Below, in pieces: positions 12,501-24,472 of a stretch of DNA of 64,000 bases. Positions within the stretch are counted from its first letter, which is position 1. Each line of letters starts with the position of its first letter. The position numbers and the translations under genes were made by a program. Source of the stretch: Plasmodium coatneyi (lineage: Eukaryota; Apicomplexa; Aconoidasida; Haemosporida; Plasmodiidae). The notes under the pieces are model-generated. The model had not been told where the DNA came from and did not search any database. It worked only from the letters and a program-made list of their open reading frames with translations. Location of the stretch: the NCBI RefSeq assembly GCF_001680005.1, contig NC_033556.1:1054001-1118000 (forward strand), given 5' to 3'.

Positions 12501-13626
12501 TTTCTCTATTTTTTACTCCGTGTGGTGCATACCTTTTTTCAGCATTCCTTATTCCACAAAGCATTTGAAAATGACAAAAGTGATGCTGTTGTAGCGGCGT
12601 GTGTCGTCAATCTGTATCCACTTTGCGCACAATTTTAGGGAAAGAAATGCTTGATTCTAATATTTCTATGAACTAACTAGTTTGCTTGAAATAGTATACT
12701 CATAATTTGTGAATTAATATATTTTTAATTTTTTTTATAGATATGCATTTGAATTAAGAAAAAAAGAAAATAATAATTAAACATGCATTCGTGAAGAAAA
12801 CTGATCACCCAATAGTTGAAGTGAAAGTTAATGAAAGAGGTTTGATTAACATTTTTAATAAATTTTCACCAATTAATTATTATAATTTTTGTATAACTTT
12901 TGTTATAATTTTCACTTTTTTTTTTTAAAATATATATTTTCTTCAACATCACGAAATAGAAAAAAAAAAGGTATTTAAATTCTTATAAGCTTGTTTAAAA
13001 GTTAAGAGAAAAAGAAAACATCTTTTCATCCCTAATAAATAATAAATTTAAAAAATAAACAAGTAATAATTAAGAATTAAGAATTAACAGTTAATAATAT
13101 TTAATAGGGCATACACAAAATTAAAACAGTACTACTTTTGCAAAAATAGCAGTTTAATTTAAACCTAAATTTTTGCTAGCTTTTAGAAAGTACCTTAGCT
13201 AATACTAAAAAATAAGTAGTATAAGAATAAGTACCAAATCAAATACCAAATAACGGGAAAACATTTTAACCTTCCCACATTTAGATAATTTTCTCCTAAG
13301 AAAAAGAAAGAGAAAAAGCCTTCTTAACCGCAACTGGGAAAAACTACTTTACCAACAGTCGTTGTATATTTTTAATGCTCGTTTCGTTTATATTTTTGTT
13401 TTCACACCTGTACTAATTTATCGCAAGCGCGTATAATTTAATTGAATAGGAACTTCCTTCTTTCTACATATAGATATAGCTGAAAGCTGGGAGGAAGTAT
13501 ATAGAGTATTCAAAGCTTTCTTGCAAGTTTAGCGCCGTTGCACATAGTGTATACTCCCTTTAATATATTTTACCTGCCTGTTTTGTGTTAATATATTTTT
13601 CATTTTCCCTCTTGAGGAAGTCCAAA
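9541..13626. other. intergenic region between rRNA-like gene and PHIST gene
   Basis: About 4 kb with no gene I can support. Several short open frames at 9.7-10.6 kb overlap on both strands and carry no leader, splice signals or family motif. From 11.5 kb onward the sequence becomes AT-rich, with poly-A/T and TA microsatellites. 12.7-13.5 kb is markedly AT-rich and is the likely upstream regulatory region of the PHIST gene beginning at 13627. Confidence 0.5.
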
Positions 13627-16600
13627 ATGAATCGCTGCAATATCCCAATTATCGTCCTGCCCGGGACTTCATCTCCTGCTGATATTAAGAGAGCCATCGA
13701 TACGAGCAACCAGACTGTAGAAAAATCCGATGGAAAGAGGAACAAATGCAAGAGCAGAAAAAGCTTCGCTGACTTCAATCTTGCTTCCTTGCCATACAGA
13801 GTGTTGTTCATCTTTGGCGTTATCGTTGTGCTGTTACAGGTGAGTGAAAAAGGATGACGGAGAGAGCATCAGCTTTGAGCATCCCTCCCTGTGGTGATGT
13901 GTTAGTCAATGTGAACCCTTTCACCTTGGCATCATTTGCATGAATGTGTATACATACTCATACGATGAAGTATGCTACGTAGGAATAGTTATTAATAGAA
14001 GCTTACCCAGTGCTGTGCTTTACCTTTCAACCCTGCCCATTTGCTACAAACTCGCTATACACTTGGTGCCCCTTTACCTACCCCTTCTTAGAACAACACC
14101 ACCTCTTCCAGCTTAGGAGTTAGCAGAAATGGTAGATCCTTAGGTGAGCACTATCATGATGACCCGTATGATGACAGGCATGATAAGGATAAGCGTAATA
14201 TTATTATAAATCCAGCAGCCCCCATTGAACCCGATGATGATAGGCATGATAAACCACATGATGACAGGCATGATAAACCACATGATGACAGGCATGATAA
14301 ACCACATGATGACCCCTTTGATGACAGGCATGATAAACCGCATGATGACCCCTTTGATGACAGGCATGATAAACCGCATGATGACCCCTTTGATGACAGG
14401 CATGATAAGGATAAGCGTAATATTATTATAAATCCAGCAGCCCCCATTGAACCCGATGATGATAGGCATGATAAACCACATGATGACAGGCATGATAAAC
14501 CACATGATGACCCATTTGATGACAGGCATGATAAACCGCATGATGACCCTTTTGATGACAGGCATGATAAGGATGATAAGCATACTATTCATAATATGAA
14601 ACCTGAACCTGCATACGATGATGAAAAAGATGATAAGAGTAATGTTATTAATGACGATACACCATCTCCCGCTAAACCTGATGATGATCCTCATCACGAT
14701 GGATCTCATCCCCGCCAGCGTGGACGTCGCGTTGGTGTAACAGGAGCAATGCCTCAAGGTCCTGGTCGAAGAAGTGATAGAAGAGGAGACAAAAGGGAAT
14801 TAAGAAATGATGATGAACGCAGAAGAGCCGTAGATGGCAGGAGAGGAAGAGGTGGATATGACGATTATAATGGCCCCGATGGATTTGAAAGTTATTATAA
14901 CAGACGATTCGGAAGAGGTGATGATGATCGTGAAATTAAATACGATGAAAGTAAAGAAGAATTTGATGAAGAATTCCATGGAAAGGAAGGTGACGAACGA
15001 ACTATTCATTATGCACGAACTCATAGAATGATAGATGATGATATACCACATCCCCCTAATGGACGAATGAGAAGAGGTGATGATGATCGTGAAATTAAAT
15101 ACGATGAAAGTAAAGAAGAATTTGATGAAGAATTCCATGGAAAGGAAGGTGATGAACGAACTATTCATTATGCACGAACTCATAGAATGATAGATGATGA
15201 TATACCACATCCCCCTAATAGACGACTCAAAAGAGGTGATGATGGCCGTGAAATTAAATACGCTGAAACTCACAGAGCATATGATGAGGAATCCCATGGA
15301 AAGGAAGGTGACGATAGAACCATTCATTATTCAGAAACTAGTAGAATGATAGATGATGATATACCACATCCCCCTAATAGACGACTCAAAAGAGGTGATG
15401 ATGGCCGTGAAATTCATTATGCAGAAACTCGAAGAGCATATGATGATGAATTCCATGGAAAGGAAGGTGATGATCGAACCTTCCATTATTCAGAAACTAG
15501 TAGAATGATAGATGATGATATACCACATCCCCCTAATAGACGACTCAAAAGAGGTGATGATGGCCGTGAAATTAAATACGCTGAAACTCACAGAGCATAT
15601 GATGAGGAATCCCATGGAAAGGAAGGTGACGATAGAACCATTCATTATTCAGAAACTAGAAGAATGATAGATGATGATATACCACATCCCCCTAATAGAC
15701 GATTCAAAAGAGGTGATGATGGCCGTGAAATTCATTATGCAGAAACTCGAAGAGCATATGATGATGAATCCCATGGAAAAGGAGGTGACGATAGAACCAT
15801 TCATTATTCAGAAACTAGTAGAATAATAGATGATGATATACCACATCCCCCTAATAGACGACTCAAAAGAGGTGATGATGGCCGTGAAATTCATTATGCA
15901 GAAACTCGAAGAGCATATGATGATGAATCCCATGGAAAGGAAGGTGATGATCGAACCTTCCATTATTCAGAAACTAGTAGAATGATAGATGATGATATAC
16001 CACATCCCCCTAATAGACGACTCAAAAGAGGTGACGGCCGTTCAGCTGATTATGACAGATTTAATTCCATGAGATATGAAGGAGATTTTAACCAAGGCCG
16101 TAGAGGTGGAAGAATGAGAAATGCAAATCCTTTTAGTGTCCCAGGAGGTAGAAAAGATGATGATCGCACATTTCGTAGAGCCGATGCTAATAGAATGATA
16201 GATGATGTGAATGACCCAAGAAAACCCCATGACTCCAGATCACCAAATAGAAAACCTGAAGACGACCCAAGGCAAATCCACAATTCTCGTGAAAATCCTA
16301 TGAAACCTGATGATAAATTCTTTGATGAAGAAAGATTTGGCCGCCATGGTGGACCAGGAAAATTGCCAGATGGAAGAAACAGACCTCCTATGAGTGTAGG
16401 ATCACAGGGAGATCAAGGAAGAAGGGATAAACGAGGACGAGATGGAAGACTTGATATGGAAGGAGACAGGTTCAACTCCAGAGCAGATTTCATGAGAAGA
16501 TCTCCAGATGAACGCGGAAGACAAGGAGGCAGAGACATGTATGGACGACCCCATGGTGACGATGAACGACTCCCATTCGGATGCACCCGAGCTGAATTAG

Positions 16601-17025
16601 AAGAGCAGATGACTGAAGAGGAATTAAACAGCAAAATCAAAAACTTGAGACCAAATGCAACCGTCAAGGAGATGTTCGTTCTGTTCAACCAGATACTCTC
16701 CCTCGAAAGAAAGAAGTTTGTTAAGACGCAAGAGTATATTATGCAATACTCACATTATTTACAGAAGACTCTGGCATTACCAACCCCAATCAGAATGAAG
16801 TACTGGTGGAGGGCACACTACAACATGACCGACGAATTGATTAAGAAAGAGAGAGGAGACTTCCAAGATTTCTATGCCTTTGTAAACAAGGGACCATGCC
16901 AGAAATGGGACTTCCTTTACTTCGCCAATGCCAAGAGAAAGTCGTGGGATGAACTCAGAGATTTAATGAAGAGCGTATGGATGGAAATCTTAACCTACAA
17001 GATGAAGAAACACAGTAAATTGTAA
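13627..17025 (+). CDS. PHIST-domain exported protein with Asp-rich and 53-aa repeats
   Basis: Two exons, join(13627..13839, 14092..17025), encode 1048 aa. The donor CAG|gtgagt and acceptor ttcttag| keep the frame. Exon 1 has a recessed hydrophobic segment (about residues 55-71), typical of Plasmodium exported proteins. Exon 2 opens with the PEXEL motif RSLGE (residues 86-90), the plasmepsin V processing and export signal. Next come short HDKPHDDR/HDKPHDDPFDDR-type repeats, a basic Arg/Gly-rich stretch, seven 53-residue repeats (REI.YAET, HGKEGDD, MIDDDIPHPPN), and a C-terminal domain of about 150 residues. That domain has the helical, Trp-containing pattern of PHIST/PRESAN (MKYWWRAHYNM, KWDFLYF, SWDELRDLMKSVW). 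PHIST proteins act in the host red cell, often binding cytoskeleton or Maurer's cleft/caveola structures; the exact partner is unknown here. Confidence is high for PHIST class and low for subgroup. Confidence 0.9.
14173..14590 (+). repeat. short Asp/His/Lys-rich coding repeats with an internal segmental duplication
   Basis: In-frame 24- to 36-nt repeats (core GATGACAGGCATGATAAACC) encode HDKPHDDR-type units. A longer module, encoding KRNIIINPAAPIEPDD plus flanking repeats, appears twice (about 14170-14245 and 14393-14468) almost unchanged. The array has therefore been duplicated as a block as well as unit by unit. Confidence 0.9.
14902..16014 (+). repeat. seven tandem 159-bp (53-aa) coding repeats
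   Basis: Seven consecutive 159-bp units are counted from the translated sequence, each ending in DDDIPHPPN. Units 1-2 share a DESKEEFDEE variant and ARTHRM. Units 3-7 use YAETHRAYDEE or YAETRRAYDDE with YSETSRM-type ends, so there are two subfamilies. An eighth unit is cut off after RRLKRGD. The unit length is a multiple of three, so copy-number change keeps the reading frame. Confidence 0.95.
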
Positions 17026-17482
17026 ACTAGTTGCGAGAAGAACGTGCTTTTTGTACCTGTGTCATCCAGCCACGACCTGCTGTTGATTCTGCCTCTGCAT
17101 AAGCTATAAATTAATGAGAGAGATGCGGGACGAAAGTGCTGATTTGCGAATTATGTGTAAGTTAGCACGCTCCTTTGTTGACGTTAACACAGAGCGTTGT
17201 CCGCATGTGTGAGAGCGCGTCATAGGAGAACGTTCTGCAGCATTGTGAGAGAGAGTGCCCCTTTTACCCTTGCTATATAAATTGTATAGATTGGACTGCT
17301 TAAGACAGCGCCACTTGGGTGAGGGGTGAACAAGTTTTTTAGAGGCCAACCAATTAAGGCAGCATCATCTGTGCATATATGACAAACTGGGGACGTTTTT
17401 TTGAAACCATAACATAACCATATACATGAGAATGAGAGTGTACACCTGTAGAGTGACGCCACAGTGCACAGTTTAACCCTGT

Positions 17483-17515
<33 letters not shown>

Positions 17516-19305
17516 ACGCACATGTATGCTTCCATCGCGCGATCCGTTTTCCTCTGCCTAAGTACTTTTTCTTGTTTTTTTCTTTTCACTTCCATATATA
17601 TTCAAGTGAAAAAAAAAAACACATAAGAAAAAGATTATTTTGAAGAGGATAAGAGAGAAAAAAAAAATATGTACTGAACATGTGATTATATTATACCTTT
17701 TTAGGTTGCTTACTGAGTGCATTATTTATTTTTTGTTTATCTATATCGTCCATGAGTGCATCCCTTTTTTATTCACCACAGGTACATGCATTGTTGCATG
17801 CATAGCGCTACATTCACAGCAACATTCACACTGCATTGTTTTATGTGCTACAAATACACTTTGCGCTTTACACCAATGAGTGAACATTGCATACACTTGC
17901 AATTCCACTTATGAACATTTTTAGCAATTCATAATACATAATTCACATATCGAAAAAAAAACAAACAACTTATACATGCAGTATATTTAAAAGAGCATTA
18001 AGAAGGCACACAACAACAAAAGAAAAAAGAGTAGACCCTACAACCACGGGATGGAGTAGTAAAGAATGCCCTGTTATGGCGATGGTCATTTAGGGGGGAG
18101 CATTTTATTGTCTGCATTGAGGGGGGCACATGTAATCTCCTTTTTTTTTTTTTTTTTGCTCTACAATTGTAGCGCCGTATTAAGATGAGTCGATTTGACA
18201 TGGTTCGTTCAATAGGGTTATTACCTAACCCCTCGTGGGAGGCAACTTCGTGAAGTTGGCCCCACGTTAGATGTACAAACGGATCAGTATGCAGATAAAA
18301 GGTCCTTTATGGAGTTGTTTTCTCATCATTGGGACGAGTTCCCAAATGGTATAGTAGGGTATCTCTTTTTTTTTACCAAAATGTTAGTAAAGAGTACACA
18401 TACGCGATTTGGATGTTGCAAACGCTTTGTCGATCATTCCAACTAGGGGGAATTCTTCTGCTTAAAATGGGGAGAGATTCCCATGAACTGCTCTCATTAG
18501 TGAGGTAAGTTTTGCCCCGCGTGGAGTTCTCACTATGCGCCTACATTTGGTGAGTCTGTCAAAGGGAGGATATCGCAGGGGGATATACACCCTTTTTTAA
18601 AATGCTACTTTTCTCGCCATGAATTCGACAAAAAGGGGGAGGAAAAAAGCGTAACTTTTTTTTTGGCCCTTCCTTCTTATATAATTCGCTGGTAAACTTT
18701 TGAAAAAGACGGTGGTTGAACATTTTAAATGGCAAGTCCTAAATGCATTTGTGTTGTTCATCATGAGGGATGAAAAATCCGTACTCAAACAGCAGTATCA
18801 AACAACGTTAGTAAAAAAGGGGAGGCATTTTTAAATAATGAAATGTGTGCAACAGCAAAACGATGGAGTCGTCAAAAAGTGGGAAGAACAGTTCAGCTAT
18901 GAGAAATACAGTAAGGGTAACACTCTGCCCCCCACACATATTTGTGAATTCGTGAAAGTGGAGAAGGAGCATTTGTGAGAAGGTGTCCGATAAGGTTGGA
19001 GTTCCTGTTCATCCCTCCCCATAAACGGATATGTGCAACGGAGTACGTTGCGAGCATTAGGTTGGAATGTACGTTCGCACAAGGGGGGAAAAGATTGATG
19101 TAGATGAATTAGCGGGGCAGTGATTTTTATTGAAAGGGTAAGATGCAGAAAATAGCATTATAAGAGAGATGAAAAATTGAGAATTGTTTTCCCCATTTGG
19201 GGGGATGTGAAAAATATGTTTTACAAGGTACGCCATCCGTAAACATGCACTATGGGGTGTGACATTTTGTAAAAACATTTTCTCCTTTTAAAAGACATAA
19301 TCTGG
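17026..19305. other. intergenic, no gene recognised
   Basis: Between the convergent PHIST gene and the minus-strand exported-protein gene. It contains a 33-nt poly-A tract near 17485-17512, other homopolymer tracts, and a compact hairpin at 18234-18266. No coding signal is supported. The short open frames lack leaders and splice signals. Confidence 0.5.
18234..18266. other. compact inverted repeat / hairpin
   Basis: Six bases CGTGGG (18234-18239) pair perfectly with CCCACG (18261-18266). Inside this, CAACTTC (18243-18249) pairs perfectly with GAAGTTG (18252-18258). Only a small internal loop separates the two stems. It is unusually stable for this AT-rich intergenic DNA. I do not recognise an RNA family. 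It could be part of an unannotated ncRNA, a 3' processing element, or chance. Confidence 0.4.
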
Positions 19306-20138
19306 TTATCTTCCGTTAAGAACATCTATTATTTTGATTACCACTGGGATGAGAATAATTAGGGGAAAAACGGCCACCCAGGTCCCTATAGCTGCGCAGG
19401 TAATAGCCCCAACTATGATGCCGACAATCACTAGGATTAATAGGTCATTGATGAAGACAAATTTGGAATTCTTCGAGTGATGGTGGTAAGGCTCCCATTG
19501 GTCGCCGTCTATCTCTACATTGCAATCTTCACAGCTGCACTTCGATAAGCTGTATTGGACTTTTTCTTCGTAGGGCTCATCTACGCCGTCATATACCTTT
19601 GGAATTGCACTCAACATTCGCTGCTGGCGTTTATCTTTATCTTTACTTTGGATTGTATTTTTTATGCGATGCTTTCTGCTTAGCTTTTCCAGCATTTCTT
19701 CCGCTGTTTGTTCGGGTTTATTTTTTAGCACGCTCGATGGTCTACTGGGAGGAAAGGGCTGCTTCACAACACTTCTTGATATATTCGCCTGGGGGAGTTC
19801 TCTTTGCAGGTCATCCTTAAGGGGGGGAAAGTTAAAGAAGGGACAGAATGTTATCAAGTTTAATCTTTAAGTCCAAATGGTGTCGATTTTTAGGAGGTGG
19901 GCTACACGCGGGTCAGTAAGTGTGAATGTGTCACAGGTGAGGCAACTTTTCTTACCTCATTGGAGAAACGGCATGCCCCAATGAGAACTATAAATAGGCT
20001 AATTTTAACAATATGTGTAAGAAAAGATTTGTGTTCTTTTTCCTTCCCACTGTCCTGCGATATCACGTAGCCAATTTGGGCCAGCCTGGGTGACCCTACT
20101 GTAGAGGTGGAGTCATTGGGGTAATTTAAGTCCATCAT
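19306..20138 (-). CDS. two-exon PEXEL-type exported protein, two C-terminal hydrophobic segments
   Basis: complement(join(19306..19815, 19956..20138)) encodes 230 aa. The donor GAG|gtaag and acceptor cttaag|GAT are in frame. Exon 1 (61 aa) starts at a double ATG and carries a hydrophobic stretch at about residues 41-55, a recessed signal. Exon 2 begins immediately with RELPQ (residues 66-70), fitting the relaxed PEXEL RxLx[E/Q/D] a few residues after the splice junction, as is standard for exported Plasmodium proteins. A basic region and a KCSCEDCNVEIDGD cysteine cluster (residues ~129-142) follow. Then comes a long hydrophobic pair (LLILVIVGIIVG... and ...VAVFPLIILIPVVI), probably two membrane passes, ending in DVLNGR. 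This suggests an integral protein of exported membranes. I do not recognise the specific family. Confidence 0.75.
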
Positions 20139-23100
20139 TTTTTTATTCCTCTGTTTTGTGCTATGAAGTCAAAATTATCATTAACACATGGCATTCTCTT
20201 GTAAATATAATTATACTAACAACTGACAGAATGGTCGGTTTGTTTTTAACGCTATTGGGGAAGAGGGGTTAGGTTGCCCAAGGGAAGTGCCTATTTGGCT
20301 TGCCACATATAAAAACTCCACAGTAATTTAGATCTGTATGTAAATCAATTTTAACAGTGTTGCGTAGAATGGAGGAGAAAAAAGAAAAAAATTATCATTT
20401 TGTTATCATTATTCCACTGCGCGCAAATCAGAAAAGAAAGGATTATTTTTTTTTAGGATTAAAAGGCAATGTGGGGAAATAGGAACTGTAAAATTGAGAA
20501 GGGGGGAAAATTAATTCCACACCCTCGGATCATTGCGGTTCCGTGGTCGCCCCGTTTTTTCCTACCGCAATTCTGTTACCTATATAAAAATGGTGGGCTC
20601 CATTTGGTCTCTCCGCTTACCCCATTTAATTAGAACTTATAATAAATCACACTCGACATCCCCATAGTGGTATATCTCGCTTAAATGGGAAAAAATGGTT
20701 CACGAGGATGGGTTGACGCATCCGTATCTGGGTAGGGAATACATAGGAAAAGCTGTTCAACTGCGGAACCGGCGGTGCGGCTGCACACAGTCACGGGAGT
20801 GTAACAACCAGCGAAAATCATTTATCATCTGAAGGAAAAATCCCGAGCATACGAAGCGCTATTATTAACTTTTTTTAAACATCTATGCATGGAGTTATTA
20901 TTCCCCAAAGCATGCCAAAAGGTATTACTAAAATTATCGAACGGGGAAAACCCCTAAATTAGAAAAAAAAAAAAATTGACAAAAGGGAGTGAAAAAATTG
21001 ATACCAATAATTTTCCATAGTGTGCATGCAGAACTGCTGCCCGCACTGCTCGTTGAGGTAACAACTGTTTAGTCTATCCCTAATGATATGTTCACTACAC
21101 CATTATAGGGATCATTTTTTTCAAAGAAAATATTTGGTCAACCTTTTTGCGCACAGAAGGGACCTTGTTAGCATATGGAGAGAGGTTTAGGGAATTCCTT
21201 CTTAAGATGAAAAATTAACAATGTTAGGGGATTTCCTCTCAAGATTTATTTAGCATGCTAGGTGCCAATCATGCCGAACTTTCTTTACCCCTTTCCGCGC
21301 CGCAGTAAAAAACTAAACTTTCTGGAAGAATGGTCATTTTATTTTTCACTTTTTTATAACTTAGTGGGCATATGGCGTAGTACGGCTATTTGATGCTCGT
21401 CCATATACGTAGGCCTCTTCGCAAAAAGGAAGAAATAATACACCTACGTGAAAATCGAATAATTACACCATGATGTGTATGCGAAGTAGAAAGGGTCATG
21501 CAGATCTGCGTATTTTCACAAATGGGTCACTTTTCTAAGGGTGTGCAAGTAAGTAGGTTTATATTATTCGCGTCCAGATTGCCGTAGAATCCATTTTTTA
21601 AAAGGACCTCAAAAGGGCATTATCAGAAGAAGAATCCTATAAGGCAATGTGGCACCTGAACCCTTTTTGGTTAAGACGTGATGTACGCTCTACACTGAGG
21701 TGTCGCCTATTGTGGGTAGTGCAGAGGTCCCTATAACGTAGTTGCAAATTTTTGCCCTTTTTGAAATGATGAAAGGATCTTCCATAGGACACCCATTTAA
21801 CATTTTACGCCTTACCACTTTTCGAGAGTCATTTTTATTTGTGCAAAAGGTCACTGCGGATTTTTTCGAGCCTACTGAGCATACGCCACATGTTAGGCAT
21901 TCAATTGTATAAGGGAAAAAGTAACGTCATTAAGGAATCACCCATGTTGGAGTTACCCCAATGGGGGGTACTCTTTCAGAACAAACTGGCTTAACGTACA
22001 CCTATGTGCATACCCCTTCCGATTTATAAACTCAATCGTTCGATCTCTTTTTTGGGGTCTCTCTTCGTGGGGGTATAAAATGCAAAGCGGCGTAAATCGT
22101 TCCCATTTGCATAATTAAGGAAGGGTAACTTAACTGGGGCATTGCCACCTGTTAGAAATAATTTATTATCAAAAAGGGGGTTCGTTAAGGAGGGAGTAGT
22201 ACCTTTTCAATGTTCTCCTTAAAGGTATAAGTATGCTTATTAAGGCAAAAAAAAAGGGTGCACACTGAATGTCGTTAGGCGTTATTCTCGGAAATATTTT
22301 TTATCGTGTAAAAGGGGGATCACTAAATTGTTTAAGGGTAACGCTTTGTGTTACAAGTGGGGACTCTACAAAAGCATATTTTTCAGATTTATCTACCTAA
22401 GCTGCTTTTTAGCGCAAAATGGTGAATTCGCGGGAAAAAAAGGGGAATTATCATTATGTAGGTTTAAGGAGGTTCCACATAAATTGGGCGTACAGAAGAA
22501 AATAAGCACTAGTGCGTCGTATACCATATATATTTTTTTATGCGATTACAATTTGTACATGTCACCGTTCCTTTTATTTTAATCCCCCGTGGCAATAATA
22601 TATACCCCTTGGACAATTTTTCTTCCGTGCGCACAGCACTTGTATATACATAATGTTATTATATGCATGTTTAAATGGGCGGATGGAACGAAAATGGTGA
22701 AAAAAGTGAAACAAGAGTATAGTAAAAAATACAGTAGAAAATAATAGTAAAAAAAATACAGTAAAAAAAATATAGTAAAAAAAAGCAGGAAACAAATCGC
22801 ACACCGTATGTTGAACATAACATTGTGAGCGCGAAAATAATAAGAAACAAAAAACGCCGAATTGCAAATATTCTAATAAAATATTTTTAGAATAGCCTTT
22901 TAGCGGAAAAAACTTTTTAGTAAAAAAATACCACATGGGTTAATTTTTACTTTCCTAATTTAAAAGTATATTTTACTACTCCGCAAAAGTTTTATGGGAG
23001 TTTTTAGTAACTCCCCCCTTTTTAATTGATTAAACTCAAGTTCGCCTAAAATAAGAGAAATAAATTATGCCTTTCGGGAAAATAATAAATTATACATATT

Positions 23101-23454
23101 TATGTTTTTCTTTCCCTTCTATAATAATTTTTTACTGTATTAATTTTTCTCCGTCTTCAGGCTGACACATTTTTTAGCAATTTTTTTATTCGCACTGCTT
23201 CCATATTGATGCCCCAGTGGTAGGAAGTTATTTCACCTGTTGATTCTTCGGAGGTTGAATTCATAGAAGAGCACTTGGCAGTTTTTTAGGCATGTCCCAA
23301 ATCGTAACGGGAAGCTAATCACATTAAGTTTCTACATACGTCGTCCTTTAGACGCGTCGATAGGCGAAATAGAGGTTCAGCTAGCCAAATATTATCTAAT
23401 GATTAATTAAAAAGGAATACACAATTAGACCGATCAGAGCAAAGTTAATGAAAG
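20139..23454. other. intergenic, no gene recognised
   Basis: About 3.3 kb between two divergently oriented exported-protein genes, so it should contain both promoters. No open frame has a leader, splice pattern or family motif. The segment 22.65-22.95 kb contains repeated ACAGTAAAAAAAA-type runs. 22.9-23.2 kb is AT-rich and likely part of the upstream region of the 23455 gene. Confidence 0.45.
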
Positions 23455-24472
23455 ATGATGACCCCCCTTTACATCCAACTCATTCTATTCACCCTTTTCG
23501 TTTGCGTTTGGCAAACCCAGGGCCAAGTAAGCATACGTACCACAGAACGGCAAGCTCGAAAGGGTGTTGCGTTATATGATGCCACGTACTTGTTAGGTGT
23601 ACTTCCTCCATATGTGTGTATTTTTACATTTTTGCTCGCCTATACACCCCTTTTTGCAGTGCATCGTTGACGCGGCCACCCTGAAGGCTAGCTCTTCCCA
23701 GAGTAGCAGCCTACGCCACAGGTGCGGACGAATGTTGTCCGAGTATGCAAGCTCCTATGATGGACGGTACTTCACAGATGATTCATCCACTACACTTACG
23801 GGTAGCGGAACGGATAGTATAAGTTCCGACTTTAGTGAAGATGAGGATGGTCACTTACAACGTTATTTAACTTCTAGAATACATAGAGAAAGGGAAGCCA
23901 AATGGAAAAGAGAGTTTTCCGATTTTGTAGGATCTCTGGATAGTGTGGATTCTGTAGGTTCGAGGAGGAAGGTGTTAAAGAAGATTCTGTCACATCTTAG
24001 GAAACAAGAAACATTCGACTATGATTTATTAATGGACTACATAGATATCCATCTAGAGGGAAAGCAGAAAAAAGAAATGAAATTGCTAGTGGAAGAGTTG
24101 AAGAAGTATAAAGAAAAATATTTACACACGAAATATCGCTTCAGAAATAACATGAAAAATTTTCGAAAAAAGATCAAGAAGCACATTATGTTTTTGATTT
24201 TACTAGTGCCCTCGATAACCACCTTATTTGTGTTGTTGGGTATGATTATGTCGATGACTATCTGTGCTCCAGCTGCGCTAGCCGCCGGTCCTATAGTTGC
24301 TACTACTGTTGTTACTTCTGCTGCTGGTGCTGCGGCTAGTACTACTGTGGTTAGTAGTGCTGCCGGTGCATCTGTTGGTTGTGGTGCCTTAGCCGATGTG
24401 GTGATACCTATATTTACCTGCTGTGGAAGCATGTGCAAAGTTGTATATGTACCCCTTCCTTTATTATTGTAG
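23455..24472 (+). CDS. two-exon PEXEL exported protein with Ala/Val/Thr-rich C-terminal membrane region
   Basis: join(23455..23526, 23660..24472), 294 aa. Exon 1 encodes a short signal peptide (24 aa, hydrophobic LILFTLFVCVW). Intron ends are gtaagc and tttgcag. A classic PEXEL, RMLSE, lies at residues 48-52, about 24 residues after the splice. Next is a Ser/Asp-rich acidic stretch (SISSDFSEDEDG), a charged predicted-helical middle (ILSHLRKQE..., KKEMKLLVEELKKYKEKY), then a hydrophobic segment (IMFLILLVPSITTLFVLLGMI). The tail is unusual: Ala/Thr/Val/Gly-rich with two near-copies of TTVV[TS]SAAGA, several cysteines and a hydrophobic end. It may be a second membrane region. The protein is likely sent to the red-cell compartment. 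I cannot place the subfamily; the layout resembles other exported two-exon families. Confidence 0.82.

Noticed and set aside
14140..14757. Minus-strand 205-aa frame rich in IMPVIK repeats
   Set aside because: It is the antisense shadow of the PHIST protein's Asp/His repeats.
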